Shown here: positions 25,654 through 35,023 of the stretch, piece after piece | How the letters are laid out: each line of letters opens with the position of its first letter | Position numbering within the stretch: position 1 is the stretch's first letter | Assembly: GCF_001401805.1 (NCBI RefSeq) | Contig: NZ_LKDW01000035.1 | Location: forward strand, 1-43,477 | Source of the DNA: Pseudoalteromonas sp. P1-25 | Lineage (GTDB): Bacteria; Pseudomonadota; Gammaproteobacteria; Enterobacterales; Alteromonadaceae | DNA length: 43,477 bases | Direction of reading: 5' to 3' | The notes under the pieces: generated by a model | Told to the model about the DNA's origin: nothing | Databases searched by the model: none | What the model saw: the letters and a program-made list of their open reading frames with translations, nothing else | Program-made: the position numbers and the translations under genes

Positions 25654-26331
25654 TTAGCTTATAGCCCCTGAGTCTAGAGAACTGCCAATCCCCAGTGTAA
25701 ACATCCACAAGCCCCATAAACTATGCTCAATAACACACACTATGGTTGAGCGGCTTTGCGCATAGGTAAACGAGAATAATAACCCGCCTAAAAATGCTAA
25801 GCCTACAGCCACCCAATTAGCATACACAATATGGGCAAGGGCAAACACTACTGCGCTTACCACTATACGCACTCTTTTTTTGGGCATAATGCGTTTATAG
25901 CGATGAAAAAAGTAGGTTCTGAAAATTAGCTCTTGTGGTAATACCGATAGCAGCGGGTATAGGAGTAGTAAAAGTAACCAGTTATAAAATGAGTGCAGCG
26001 GCATATTAAACCAGTTTTCTTGATGAATAATGCCGTAAAACACGCCTGAGAAAAGCGCGCCTAAAAAAAAGAAACTAAATAAACGCCGCTTTACTGCAGA
26101 AAACTGCCCCAGGCTTGTGAGTCTAAATCGCTTAAAGTGGGGGTCGTTCAGTAATAACATGCAGCACACGGTCATTAAAACAATCAGTGCGGGTATAAGC
26201 CAGTTAGCTAGGTAACTACGAAGGGTAAAGCCTATTAAAGGCAATAAAACAAATATGAGGGTAAATTCAAACCAGCGGTATTGATTGGCGTTCAAGGTCG
26301 TCTCTGATTGATTTTTTTTACACGCTATCAA
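25654..26331 (-). CDS. CPBP/Abi-type intramembrane protein
   Basis: Polytopic membrane protein (225 aa, about six or seven helices) of the CPBP family, related to Rce1-type CAAX proteases. Motif 1 reads LPQELIFRTYFFHRY, i.e. QExxxR instead of the usual EExxxR; motif 2 has a conserved His (VFALAHIVYANW); motif 3 is IEHSLWG, where Rce1 has HxxxN. Two of the expected catalytic positions therefore differ, so protease activity is uncertain. Located 32 nt from the yciB start on the same strand; they may be co-transcribed (yciB first). Confidence 0.78.
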   Translation of the reverse strand: MIACKKNQSETTLNANQYRWFEFTLIFVLLPLIGFTLRSYLANWLIPALIVLMTVCCMLLLNDPHFKRFRLTSLGQFSAVKRRLFSFFFLGALFSGVFYGIIHQENWFNMPLHSFYNWLLLLLLYPLLSVLPQELIFRTYFFHRYKRIMPKKRVRIVVSAVVFALAHIVYANWVAVGLAFLGGLLFSFTYAQSRSTIVCVIEHSLWGLWMFTLGIGSSLDSGAIS

Positions 26332-26362
26332 GCAAAGACGACATTTTTATGACGAAGATGTT

Positions 26363-26938
26363 TTACTTTGCAGGTTCCTCTTCATCAGGGAAGTACTTAT
26401 ACAAAGCAAAAATAGTGATCAAAATACTCACAAAGGTAATTGCCATTAAGCCAAACACTTTAAAGTTAACCCAAAAATCGAGTGAGAAATTATACGCAAT
26501 GTAAATATTCAGCACCGCAATACCTGCGGTTATGGTAATCCACATTAAGTTAAGTTTATTCCACACAGGTTCTGGCACTTCAATCGCCTGTTTAGAGTCG
26601 TTAGCGTTTTCGAGGATTGAGCTAAGAGCTTTTTTAACAAGATTTTTATTCAGCACGTAGCGGCTAATTAATAAGGTGAGGCTTAAGCCGGCGTAAATTA
26701 GCGTGGCTTTCCATTTTATATATTGTTCATCGTGGAGTACTAAGGTTAATGTGCCAAATACCGCTGCAATAGCAAAAAATAACCATTGGCGAGTAGGTAC
26801 ATGGCGGTGCTTAAAGTAGCTATACGCAACTTGAATAAGCGTAGTGACCATTAAAAGGCCGGTTGCCCAATAAATATCAACTAATTTAAATACCGCAAAA
26901 AATAATATTAGCGGGATGTATTCAATCAATGCGTGCAT
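26363..26938 (-). CDS. yciB: YciB / septation protein A family inner-membrane protein
   Basis: Inner-membrane protein with about five hydrophobic helices. The N-terminus ALIEYIPLILFFAVFKLVDIYWATG and the segment KWKATLIYAGLSLTLLISR are strong YciB/IspZ family markers, as is the helix YNFSLDFWVNFKVFG. In E. coli YciB interacts with divisome and elongasome proteins and affects envelope integrity. Length (191 aa) is slightly longer than E. coli YciB, owing to a C-terminal DEEEPAK tail. Confidence 0.9.
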   Translation of the reverse strand: MHALIEYIPLILFFAVFKLVDIYWATGLLMVTTLIQVAYSYFKHRHVPTRQWLFFAIAAVFGTLTLVLHDEQYIKWKATLIYAGLSLTLLISRYVLNKNLVKKALSSILENANDSKQAIEVPEPVWNKLNLMWITITAGIAVLNIYIAYNFSLDFWVNFKVFGLMAITFVSILITIFALYKYFPDEEEPAK

Positions 26939-27110
26939 ATACTACCTAAATTATACAAAAAGAAGTCAGAGAAGTTTTTACCACATAACACTAGGCAACT
27001 ACAAGGTTGACTTGTTGCTCTGTAAGCCTTAGCCTGCGTGGCTTTATTTATTCATCATCATATCCCCACGCTTAACCAATACTGATTAAGTGTGCATTTA
27101 GGAGCCTACA

Positions 27111-27380
27111 ATGAACAAAGCACAACTTGTTGCCAAAATGGCAAAAAGCAGTGAGCTTACAAAAAAAGACACACAAGCAGCACTTACAAGTTTACAAAAA
27201 GTAATCACTAAATCGTTATCTGAGGGCGACCAAGTACAAATAAGTGGATTTGGTACATTTGCATTAAGCTACTACCCAGCACGTACTGGGCGAAATCCTC
27301 AAACAGGCGAAAGCATTGAAATAGAGGGCGCTAACAAAGCCGTATTTAAACCTGCCAAAGCATTAAAAGATCGCCTTTAA
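27111..27380 (+). CDS. hup: HU family DNA-binding protein
   Basis: Nucleoid-associated protein of 89 residues, close to the standard length of about 90. N-terminal helix MNKAQLVAKMAKSSELTKKD, then ISGFGTFAL and the DNA-minor-groove arm ARTGRNPQTGE, which carries the intercalating Pro, and the C-terminal KAVFKPAKALKDRL. GGAG stands 8 nt before the ATG. It is a single gene with its own promoter region. Whether it is the main HU subunit or a paralogue is not decidable here. Confidence 0.93.
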   Translation: MNKAQLVAKMAKSSELTKKDTQAALTSLQKVITKSLSEGDQVQISGFGTFALSYYPARTGRNPQTGESIEIEGANKAVFKPAKALKDRL

Positions 27381-27773
27381 GTAGCAACTTGCATAGACCG
27401 CTACCAGTACCAGAGACTAGTGCCTGCAACCCATACTTGCTAATAGCCCAGTTACCTTTTTAGGTTTAGTTAGCGCTATTAATCACAAAATTATAGTTCG
27501 GCGCATCCCGCTAATAGGGTGCGTCTACAAAATAAATACCCAGTTTTTAGTTAATGCCTAACTACTTCATCTTATAAGCAAAGCTTGTGTGTTGTTTTTT
27601 ATATGCACTTTTAAATTAAGCTATGTAGATTATTCAAACCCTCTAAATGATTTACATAGCTTTGACAGCTTGAATTTACATTATTCATAATTTTCAGTAC
27701 CTTAAGTTTGGCATTGCTTATGCTTTTAATAGGATGATTAAAACATTTTATTTAACGCAATAAGGAGATCTCT
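27381..27773. other. 393-bp intergenic region without a recognised gene
   Basis: No convincing coding frame. It holds an imperfect hairpin near 27502-27525 (GCGCATCCC / GGGTGCG) without a T-run and a 10-bp inverted repeat, AAGCTATGTA (27618-27627) with TACATAGCTT (27653-27662). The last 30 bases carry the ribosome site AAGGAGATC of the next gene. The HU terminator is not obvious. Confidence 0.4.
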
Positions 27774-28352
27774 ATGTCTACATTACAATCAAGCACACGA
27801 TTACAAGGTAAAAAAATTGCTATTTTAGCCACTGATGGCTTTGAGCAAAGTGAGCTATTATCTCCACGTGATGCTTTACTAAATGCTGGCGCTGATATCG
27901 ATATTGTGTCGGTAAAAGAGGGTGAAATCACCGGTTGGGACGAAGATAAATGGGGCGAAAAAGTAAGCGTAGATAAACTTGTTACAAATGCCAGTGCCAG
28001 CGATTACGATGCGCTTATGCTGCCAGGTGGCTTATTTAACCCAGATACGTTACGCCAAGATAAGCACGCAAAAGCGTTTATAGACGGTTTTTTTGGCGCT
28101 GAGAAAAATAAGCCTGTTGCAGCTATTTGTCATGCACCTTGGTTACTTGCCGAGATTAATAAATTACGCGACCGTACCGTTACATCATTCCCGAGCATTA
28201 AAAGTGATTTAATCAATGCGGGTGCAAACTGGGTTGATGAAGAGGTGAGTGTAGACCAAGGGTTAGTAACAAGCCGCAGCCCAGCAGATTTAGAAGCATT
28301 TAATGCAAAATTTATTGAAGAAATTTTAGAAGGTAAACATCAAGCTCACTAA
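27774..28352 (+). CDS. PfpI/DJ-1 superfamily protein (type 1 glutamine amidotransferase-like)
   Basis: Cytoplasmic protein of 192 residues in the DJ-1/PfpI family, which includes Hsp31-like deglycases, YhbO and the PfpI protease. The nucleophile elbow AAICHAPWLLAE contains the conserved Cys-His pair; the N-terminal KIAILATDGFEQSELLSPRDAL carries the conserved Glu near the Cys. Strong ribosome site AAGGAG before ATG. It is most like the YhbO group, linked to stress and glycation repair; the activity is inferred. A bidirectional terminator separates it from trpA. Confidence 0.87.
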   Translation: MSTLQSSTRLQGKKIAILATDGFEQSELLSPRDALLNAGADIDIVSVKEGEITGWDEDKWGEKVSVDKLVTNASASDYDALMLPGGLFNPDTLRQDKHAKAFIDGFFGAEKNKPVAAICHAPWLLAEINKLRDRTVTSFPSIKSDLINAGANWVDEEVSVDQGLVTSRSPADLEAFNAKFIEEILEGKHQAH

Positions 28353-28371
28353 GCTTGCTAAGTTAGGTTTT

Positions 28372-28401
28372 AAAAAAAGGGCATTTTAAATGCCCTTTTT
28401 T
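28372..28401. terminator. Bidirectional terminator at the end of the trp operon
   Basis: AAAAAGGGCATTT and AAATGCCCTTTTT with a 1-nt centre form a perfect stem with A/T runs on both sides, shared by the converging pfpI-like and trpA genes. Confidence 0.92.
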
Positions 28402-28421
28402 ATGCGTAAATTGTAAGCATT

Positions 28422-29243
28422 TTACAATGTGGTTGCCGCTTTCATATCAGCTACAAACGCTTTTAACTGTGCGGTCATCGCGTCTAAATCATTAAGGTTT
28501 GCTTCAATAATCTTAACCACGGCTGAGCCTGAAATAGCACCTGCTGCGCCTGCTTTTAAAGCGGCTTTTACATCATCGGGTGTAGAAATACCAAAGCCTA
28601 ATAAAGCAGGGGCTGCATGGTATTCTGTTAATTTAGTAACAATATTGCCTGCTGGCATTTGCGCTTTTGTATCGGTACCGGTAACACCCGCACGCGATAA
28701 TAAATACGTGTAACCACGGCCATAAGATGCACATTGGCGCAGGGTATCGTCATCGGCATTAGGTGTGGCAATAAATATAGGGTCTATACCATTTGCCATG
28801 GCTGCTTTTCTAAACATTTTAGACTCGTGCAGTGGTACATCTGCAACTAAAATAGAATCTACGCCTGCTGCTTTAGCATCTTTATAAAATGTTTCTAATC
28901 CGCGCTTAAACACAAGGTTTGAATACAGTAATAAACCAATAGGAATATCTGCATTGTAATCGCGTATTTCTTTAATAATATCAAAGCAATCTTGCGTGTT
29001 AATGTTTACATCTAACGCGCGAATATTAGCGGCTTGAATAACAGGGCCATCAGCGATTGGGTCCGAAAACGGAATACCAAGCTCTAGTGCATCAGCGCCA
29101 CCGTCAATTAGGCTTTTAATAATCGCAATACTTTGCTCTTTACATGGGTCACCAATGGTCACAAATGGCACAAATGCACCTTGTTTTTGTTCATTAAGTG
29201 CAGCAAAAGTTTTACCGTAACGATCTGTATTTAACTGGCTCAT
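28422..29243 (-). CDS. trpA: Tryptophan synthase alpha subunit
   Basis: Splits indole-3-glycerol phosphate into indole and glyceraldehyde 3-phosphate; the indole is channelled to TrpB. The TIM-barrel catalytic residues lie in ADALELGIPFSDPIADGPVIQ (Glu49- and Asp60-equivalents), with SILVADVPLHES and the phosphate-binding GFGIST and SGSAVVK further on. The length of 273 residues is standard. Start ATG 29243 overlaps the trpB stop by 4 nt (ATGA), which helps keep subunits equimolar. It is the last gene of the operon. Confidence 0.96.
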   Translation of the reverse strand: MSQLNTDRYGKTFAALNEQKQGAFVPFVTIGDPCKEQSIAIIKSLIDGGADALELGIPFSDPIADGPVIQAANIRALDVNINTQDCFDIIKEIRDYNADIPIGLLLYSNLVFKRGLETFYKDAKAAGVDSILVADVPLHESKMFRKAAMANGIDPIFIATPNADDDTLRQCASYGRGYTYLLSRAGVTGTDTKAQMPAGNIVTKLTEYHAAPALLGFGISTPDDVKAALKAGAAGAISGSAVVKIIEANLNDLDAMTAQLKAFVADMKAATTL

Positions 29244-30424
29244 AGTTGACCTCCTTGTGATAAAACACTGTGTACGTGGGTTAAATCTTTATCGCCACGG
29301 CCACTTAAGTTAACCACTAAAATGCTTTCTTCTGTTTGTTCTTCGGCGTATTTAAGCGCATAAGCAAGGGCATGGCTTGATTCTAAAGCTGGAATAATAC
29401 CTTCGTTTTTAGCAAGTGCTTGGAATGCATCAAGGGCTTCTGTATCGGTAATACCGACATATTGAGCACGGCCTGTTTCGTGTAAAAACGCATGTTGTGG
29501 GCCTACAGCTGGGTAATCAAGACCGGCAGATACTGAGTATGACTCTTCTATTTGACCATCATTATTTTGCATAATGTACGTATAGGTACCGTGCAGTATA
29601 CCTTTAGTGCCTTTACAAATTGTAGCGCCGTGCTCGTGGGTATCTAGCCCTTTACCTGCAGGCTCCACACCAATAAGTTTGACACTTGGCTCGTCTATAA
29701 AGTCAGTAAACATACCAATGGCATTAGAGCCACCGCCAACACACGCAAGTACGGCATCTGGTAAGCGACCTTCTGCTTTTAGTACTTGTTGTTTAGCTTC
29801 TTCACCAATCACTTTTTGATACTCTCGTACAATTGTTGGGAATGGGTGAGGACCCGCTGCGGTACCAAGTAAGTAGTGAGCGTCTTGGTAGTTTGCAGAC
29901 CAGTCGCGTAGCGCTTCGTTTACTGCATCTTTTAAAGTACCAGAACCTGCGGTTACCGGGATAACCTCTGCGCCCATTAGTTTCATTCTAAATACGTTAG
30001 GCTGTTGACGCTCAACATCTTTAGCACCCATATAAATGCGGCATTTTAAGCCAAGTAATGCACAGGCAAGCGCTGTTGCCACGCCATGTTGGCCCGCACC
30101 CGTTTCGGCAATAACTTCTTTTTTACCCATACGCTTAGTTAGCAATGCTTGACCAAGAACTTGATTGGTTTTGTGTGCGCCGCCGTGTAATAAATCTTCG
30201 CGCTTAAGGTAAAGTTTTACCTTAGGGTTTTTAATTAAATTACGCGTTAATGTGAGCGGCGTAGGGCGACCGGCATACTCGTTTAATAGCTTTGTAAACT
30301 CAGCCTGAAACTCAGGGTCTTTTTGTGCTTTGTTAAATTCGTTTTCTAACTGCTTAAGCGCAGGGACAAGTAGCTCAGGTACAAACATACCGCCAAACTC
30401 GCCAAAATAAGCTGGATTTTGCAT
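29240..30424 (-). CDS. trpB: Tryptophan synthase beta subunit
   Basis: PLP enzyme condensing indole and serine to tryptophan. From ATG 30424 the 394-residue product starts MQNPAYFGEFGGMFVPE, the usual TrpB N-terminus; GAGG lies about 5 nt upstream. The PLP lysine is in REDLLHGGAHKTNQVLG, the phosphate loop is CVGGGSNAIGMF, and ETGAGQHGVA is the catalytic substrate loop. A longer in-frame extension to 30502 overlaps trpCF and is not needed. It starts 7 nt after the trpCF stop and overlaps trpA. Confidence 0.96.
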   Translation of the reverse strand: MQNPAYFGEFGGMFVPELLVPALKQLENEFNKAQKDPEFQAEFTKLLNEYAGRPTPLTLTRNLIKNPKVKLYLKREDLLHGGAHKTNQVLGQALLTKRMGKKEVIAETGAGQHGVATALACALLGLKCRIYMGAKDVERQQPNVFRMKLMGAEVIPVTAGSGTLKDAVNEALRDWSANYQDAHYLLGTAAGPHPFPTIVREYQKVIGEEAKQQVLKAEGRLPDAVLACVGGGSNAIGMFTDFIDEPSVKLIGVEPAGKGLDTHEHGATICKGTKGILHGTYTYIMQNNDGQIEESYSVSAGLDYPAVGPQHAFLHETGRAQYVGITDTEALDAFQALAKNEGIIPALESSHALAYALKYAEEQTEESILVVNLSGRGDKDLTHVHSVLSQGGQL

Positions 30425-30431
30425 TATAACC

Positions 30432-31796
30432 TCAATAATTTCTGATGCTTGTAAAAGCATTTTGTAATTTGATAGGGCACTTTTTACCCGCAGATTCTTC
30501 AACGCCTGAATTTAGATCAAGGCCCAGGGCACCTTGAGAAAGTGCGTCTTTTATATTGTCTGGATTTAAGCCACCCGCTAGCATAAAGGGGGTTGTTGCA
30601 TCTTGCAGTACCGCCCAATCAAATGCTTTACCTGTCCCACCGGCTTGTGTATCGCTGTGTGTATCGTATAGGTGGCGGTCTACGCCTTTTACGGGGGGTG
30701 GCAATGTATCTTTAATTGCCTGTGCTTTCCAAATTTCACACCCTTTAGGTAACTGTGTACGCAGTGCTGCAATGTAATCGTCAGTTTCTTGACCGTGTAA
30801 TTGTACTGCGGCCAGTTTTAGTTCATGCGCGTATTGTACCACTTGCTGCTCGCTTGCATTAACAAACACGCCCACAAATTTAAGTGGTGCACTTTGGCTT
30901 AGTTCAATAGCGCAATCTAAGTCAACATAACGAGGTGATTTAGGATAAAAAATGAGCCCACCGTAGATAGCTCCATTGTTATGAGCGGCTTGAACGTCTT
31001 GTGTTCGGGTTAAACCGCACACTTTGTTATCACCTAAAATCACTTTTTTACAGGCTTGCTCTAAATCGGCCTCAGCCATTAAAGAGCTGCCAATTAAAAA
31101 GCCATCGCATAACGGCGCTAAACGTTTAACATCTTGGTGGGTATAAATGCCTGACTCGGAAATAACCACTTTATCTGCAGGGATGAGTTTACGTAATTTT
31201 TCGGTGGTGGCTAAATCCGTGCTTAAATCGCGAAGGTTACGGTTATTAATACCAATAATTTGTGCATCAAGTGCAAGGGCGCGGTGCACTTCTTCTTCGT
31301 TACTGACCTCGGTTAATACCGACATCTTAAGCGAGTCGGCGACTGCATGTAGTGCTTTATATTGCTCATCATCAAGCACTGAGAGCATTAATAAAATAGC
31401 ATCGCCGCCATAAATACGTGCCATGTACACTTGGTATTCGTCTATAAAAAAGTCTTTACAAATAAGAGGTTGCTCGACTTGGCTACGTACAAATTCTAAA
31501 TAATCAAAGCTACCTTGAAAGTATTTAGCATCAGTCAGTACGCTCATGCAGGTAGCGTATTTTTTATAAACAGAGGTGATCTCAGTTAAATCAAACGGCT
31601 CTCTTATTAGCCCCTTTGAAGGCGATGCCTTTTTACATTCTAAAATAAATTGCGTTCCCGGCTTTGCCAGCGCTTCATAAAAGCTGCGGCTAGTTGGCAC
31701 TGCTAGGTGTTTAAAGCTCTCTAGAGGGCGCGTGGCTTTGCGCTCTATGAGTTCTTGTTTTTTATCAGCAACGATTTTGTCTAATACATTAGCCAT
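30432..31796 (-). CDS. trpCF: Fused indole-3-glycerol phosphate synthase / phosphoribosylanthranilate isomerase
   Basis: Bifunctional enzyme catalysing two consecutive steps of tryptophan synthesis. The N-terminal half (about 1-255) is TrpC, with FILECKKASPSKG, LICKDFFIDEYQV, IIGINNRNLRDL and ISESGI; the C-terminal half (about 258-454) is TrpF, starting KVCGLTRTQDVQAA (catalytic Cys), with FVGVFVNAS, AAVQLHGQE and MLAGGLNPDNI (catalytic Asp nearby). The fusion is usual in enteric and related gammaproteobacteria. It overlaps trpD by 8 nt. Confidence 0.95.
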   Translation of the reverse strand: MANVLDKIVADKKQELIERKATRPLESFKHLAVPTSRSFYEALAKPGTQFILECKKASPSKGLIREPFDLTEITSVYKKYATCMSVLTDAKYFQGSFDYLEFVRSQVEQPLICKDFFIDEYQVYMARIYGGDAILLMLSVLDDEQYKALHAVADSLKMSVLTEVSNEEEVHRALALDAQIIGINNRNLRDLSTDLATTEKLRKLIPADKVVISESGIYTHQDVKRLAPLCDGFLIGSSLMAEADLEQACKKVILGDNKVCGLTRTQDVQAAHNNGAIYGGLIFYPKSPRYVDLDCAIELSQSAPLKFVGVFVNASEQQVVQYAHELKLAAVQLHGQETDDYIAALRTQLPKGCEIWKAQAIKDTLPPPVKGVDRHLYDTHSDTQAGGTGKAFDWAVLQDATTPFMLAGGLNPDNIKDALSQGALGLDLNSGVEESAGKKCPIKLQNAFTSIRNY

Positions 31797-32826
31797 GACT
31801 TACCTCAATAATTGCATTTAATGTGTTCATGGCTTTGCCTGAACTGAGTAATGTGTGTACCTGTTGTGCGCCTTCTTTTAATGACTGTACTTTACCGCTT
31901 AGGTATAAAAGTGCAGCCACATTGACCGCGATTGCAGCATTGTGCGCATCACTGCCTTTACCTTGTAAAATAGCAAGGCTTGCATTTGCGTTGTATTGTG
32001 GGCCTTCACCGGCTAGTTGTTCAAGTGAATAGTTTGCAAGGTCAAAGTCGCTTGGGTTTAATGTGTACTGGGTTATTTCGCCATTGTTTAGCTCAACTAC
32101 ATTGGTTGGGCCGTGCAGGGCTATTTCGTCAGTGCCAGAACCATGCACTATCATTGCGCGCTGAGTGCCTAATGTTTTAAGTGTTTGTGCCATTGGCATA
32201 CATAAAGACTCATCGTAAACACCCAGTAATTGCACTTGTGGTGCAGCAGGGTTAGCAAGTGGGCCCAAAATATTAAAAATAGTCCGTGTTTTCAGTGCAG
32301 TGCGTACGCCCATCGCATGGCGCACACCACTGTGATAATGCGGGGCAAACAAAAAGGTAAAATGTGTTTGCTCAAGGCAGTGTGCAGCCTGTGCTGGGCT
32401 CATATCAATATTAATACCCAATGCTTTTAATAAATCAGCAGAGCCCGAGTTACTCGATACGCTACGATTACCATGTTTTACCACATTAATACCTGCGGCA
32501 GCGGCAACAATAGCCGCGGTAGTACTAATATTAATTGTGTTTGAGCCATCGCCCCCGGTGCCACAGCTATCGGAAAGTTGCGTACTTGAGGTTTTAAACG
32601 CCACTGCGTTTTGACGCATTGACGCAGCAGCACCAGCGATTTCATCGCTTACTTCGCCTTTCATTTTAAGGCTAATTAACAATGCTGTGAGCTCTATTTC
32701 GCTCATGTTACCTTGCATTATTTGGTTAAATAATGCGTTTGACTGGGCATAGTTTAACGACTTGCCTTGAATAAGTTGCTCAATAGCGTATTGAACATTT
32801 ATGGTCTCTTGTGTTTGTGTACTCAT
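31789..32826 (-). CDS. trpD: Anthranilate phosphoribosyltransferase
   Basis: Transfers the phosphoribosyl group of PRPP to anthranilate. The glycine-rich PRPP loop SCGTGGDGSNTINIST is intact, as are KHGNRSVSSNSGSADLL and the anthranilate-site HYHSGVRHAMGVRTAL. 345 residues, as expected for the stand-alone enzyme, so TrpG is separate here and not fused as in E. coli. It starts 11 nt after trpG and overlaps trpCF. Confidence 0.96.
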   Translation of the reverse strand: MSTQTQETINVQYAIEQLIQGKSLNYAQSNALFNQIMQGNMSEIELTALLISLKMKGEVSDEIAGAAASMRQNAVAFKTSSTQLSDSCGTGGDGSNTINISTTAAIVAAAAGINVVKHGNRSVSSNSGSADLLKALGINIDMSPAQAAHCLEQTHFTFLFAPHYHSGVRHAMGVRTALKTRTIFNILGPLANPAAPQVQLLGVYDESLCMPMAQTLKTLGTQRAMIVHGSGTDEIALHGPTNVVELNNGEITQYTLNPSDFDLANYSLEQLAGEGPQYNANASLAILQGKGSDAHNAAIAVNVAALLYLSGKVQSLKEGAQQVHTLLSSGKAMNTLNAIIEVSHG

Positions 32827-32837
32827 AATGTCCTCTA

Positions 32838-33440
32838 TTAGTTGGTGCGCGTTAAGTACGCAACGCTTTGTTGAAGTAGCATTGCACCATTTGGCGTCAG
32901 TATTGACTCAGGATGAAATTGATAACCTAATGCTTTATCGTCGTGGTGATATATGGCCATAGGAATATCGTCAAATTGTGCAATTACCTCTATATTTTCA
33001 GGTACTTTGGTTGCCATTAATGAATGGTATCGCGCTACAGGCATAGTATTGCCCATTCCTTCAAACACCGGGTGCGGGTTTAAATTAATGATTGATGACT
33101 TACCATGTACGGTTTCGCCCGCGTGGCCGATTACTCCACCGTAACTTTGGGTAAGTGCCTGTTGCCCAAGACAAATGCCCAGCATGGGGAAGTGACCTTT
33201 AGCCAGTTCGATTAATTCCATTAAGCAACCTGCATCACTTGGTGCACCAGGCCCTGGCGAAAGCACTAATAATACTTGCCCTTTCTCTTGGCGCATTTTA
33301 TTAAAAATAACCTCTGCGCTTATATTATTTCTGTATACCACAAGCTCACAGCCCAGCATGGTTAGTTCATCAACAAGGTTGTAGCTAAACGAATCAAAGT
33401 TATCTAAAAAGTATATTTTCATTGGGTTTGCTGTACTCAT
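32838..33440 (-). CDS. trpG: Anthranilate synthase glutamine amidotransferase subunit
   Basis: Class I glutamine amidotransferase delivering ammonia to TrpE. The catalytic triad motifs are present: MLGICLGQQALTQ (nucleophile Cys), and YQFHPES with the His-Glu pair. The N-terminus KIYFLDNFDSFSYNLVDEL and PGPGAPSDAG (oxyanion area) are typical. Length 200 residues. Begins at ATG 33440, one base after the trpE stop. It could also serve folate synthesis as PabA; operon position favours TrpG. Confidence 0.95.
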   Translation of the reverse strand: MSTANPMKIYFLDNFDSFSYNLVDELTMLGCELVVYRNNISAEVIFNKMRQEKGQVLLVLSPGPGAPSDAGCLMELIELAKGHFPMLGICLGQQALTQSYGGVIGHAGETVHGKSSIINLNPHPVFEGMGNTMPVARYHSLMATKVPENIEVIAQFDDIPMAIYHHDDKALGYQFHPESILTPNGAMLLQQSVAYLTRTN

Positions 33441-33441
33441 T

Positions 33442-35010
33442 TTATACCGCCTTATAAGTTGATTTTATGGCGGTGATCACCGCTTGGGCTTTAGCGCGGG
33501 TTTCGTTCGCTTCGGCTTGCGGATCAGAGTCGTACACAACGCCAGCACCTGCTTGTACATAGGCGGTATTATTTTTTACAAACGCTGAGCGAATAACAAT
33601 GCAGCTATCCATTGCACCATCGCCGGTTAAATAACCTACCGCGCCACCGTAGCTGCCACGGCGTTTGCCTTCGGTTTGGCGTACAAGTTCGGCGGCACGC
33701 ACCTTAGGAGCGCCTACCAGCGTGCCCATGTTCATACACGCTTGGTAAGCGTGAAGTGCATCAAGCTCTGGCTTTAATGTGCCCACCACACGAGAAACCA
33801 AGTGCATGACTTGCGAATAGCGGTCTACTTTTAATAGCTCTTTTGCATGGCGCGTACCGGCTACACTTATGCGTGCCACATCGTTACGGGCTAAATCAAC
33901 CAACATTAAATGTTCAGCACGCTCTTTTTGATCGTTTCTTAGTTCAAGTTCAATACGGCTGTCTAAATCTGGGTTGATTGCCCCATTGGCAAATTTTCCG
34001 CGTGGACGAGTACCGGCAATAGGGTAAACTTCAACTTGTTTGCTATTTACTTCGTACTTAAGTGCCGACTCAGGAGAGGCACCAAATAAAGCAAATTCTT
34101 CATCGCGCATATAAAACATATAAGGGCTTGGATTTTGCTTTTTAAGCTGGCTATATGCGTGCAATGAATCAGGACAGGGCAGTGAAAATGTACGCGAAGG
34201 CACAACCTGAAAAATATCTCCATCAACTATGTTCTTTTTAAGCTTAACTACTTGTTCGCAGTAAGTTTCATCGCTTATATCAACATTTACATCGCAGGTG
34301 CCTGTTTGCATAGGCGCACTAAATTCTTCAGCTTTGTCGCATAAGGCATTTAATCGTTCAAGTTCTTTACCTACCTCAAAACAATTAGCGTGTACGTCTG
34401 GGCCATTAAATACATTACCAATAAGCTCAGTAGTTTGCTTTTGATGATCGATAACCACTAAGGTTTCGGCTAAGTAAAAAACGTAGTCTGGACAGGTGTT
34501 TTCGCCATCGGGAACGTCGCTTAGCTGCTCAAAATTAGCCACCATATCGTAGGCAAATACGCCACCTAAAAATACCGAAAACGGGTTTTCGGTGGTGCTT
34601 TTGATACTGTTTATACAGGTGCGTAACGCGCTAAATGCATTGTCGGCAACCAGTTTACTTGCCTCGTCAATGTCGTTTGAGCAGCCTTTGTAAACAAGGG
34701 TTAGGTTGGTGTCGGTTAAGGTCGCATCGCAGCTTTGTACATTGTCTCTTAAATACGGCAGTAACTGTTTTCCGTTATTAGATTGAGCACTTAGCGTCAC
34801 GGTTTTACCTTGGCATACAATGCGCAGTGCACAGTCAACTAAAATTAAGCTTTTAACACTGTCTTTAGAATCAATTTCGGCTGATTCAAGCAGTAGCGAG
34901 TTAGGCTTATCAAGTGCAGCATAAAGTGCAAGTGGGCTACTAATGTAGTCGCGTACTTGCGTTATGCTAGTAACTTCGCCTGGTGTGGTAGTTATATGAC
35001 TAAAAATCAA
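33442..35010 (-). CDS. trpE: Anthranilate synthase component I
   Basis: Commits chorismate to tryptophan synthesis. The N-terminal domain has SLLLESAEIDS, whose LLES (40-43) is the tryptophan feedback site; the catalytic C-terminal domain has FQVVPSRTF, PIAGTRPRG, DLARNDVARI and GGAVGYLTGDGAMDSCIVIRS. 522 residues. The start is TTG 35010: GAGGGA lies 7 nt upstream, and the only closer ATG (35017) abuts that site and is out of frame, closing after five codons. It is first gene of the operon, 14 nt after the second attenuator. A non-ATG start may reduce output. Confidence 0.95.
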   Translation of the reverse strand: MIFSHITTTPGEVTSITQVRDYISSPLALYAALDKPNSLLLESAEIDSKDSVKSLILVDCALRIVCQGKTVTLSAQSNNGKQLLPYLRDNVQSCDATLTDTNLTLVYKGCSNDIDEASKLVADNAFSALRTCINSIKSTTENPFSVFLGGVFAYDMVANFEQLSDVPDGENTCPDYVFYLAETLVVIDHQKQTTELIGNVFNGPDVHANCFEVGKELERLNALCDKAEEFSAPMQTGTCDVNVDISDETYCEQVVKLKKNIVDGDIFQVVPSRTFSLPCPDSLHAYSQLKKQNPSPYMFYMRDEEFALFGASPESALKYEVNSKQVEVYPIAGTRPRGKFANGAINPDLDSRIELELRNDQKERAEHLMLVDLARNDVARISVAGTRHAKELLKVDRYSQVMHLVSRVVGTLKPELDALHAYQACMNMGTLVGAPKVRAAELVRQTEGKRRGSYGGAVGYLTGDGAMDSCIVIRSAFVKNNTAYVQAGAGVVYDSDPQAEANETRAKAQAVITAIKSTYKAV

Positions 35011-35023
35011 ATCTCATTCCCTC

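Noticed and set aside
25654..26331. CPBP (Abi-named family) as an abortive infection gene
   Set aside because: The name Abi is historical for bacteriocin immunity-type proteins; the gene sits beside yciB and there is no toxin or phage-defence context.
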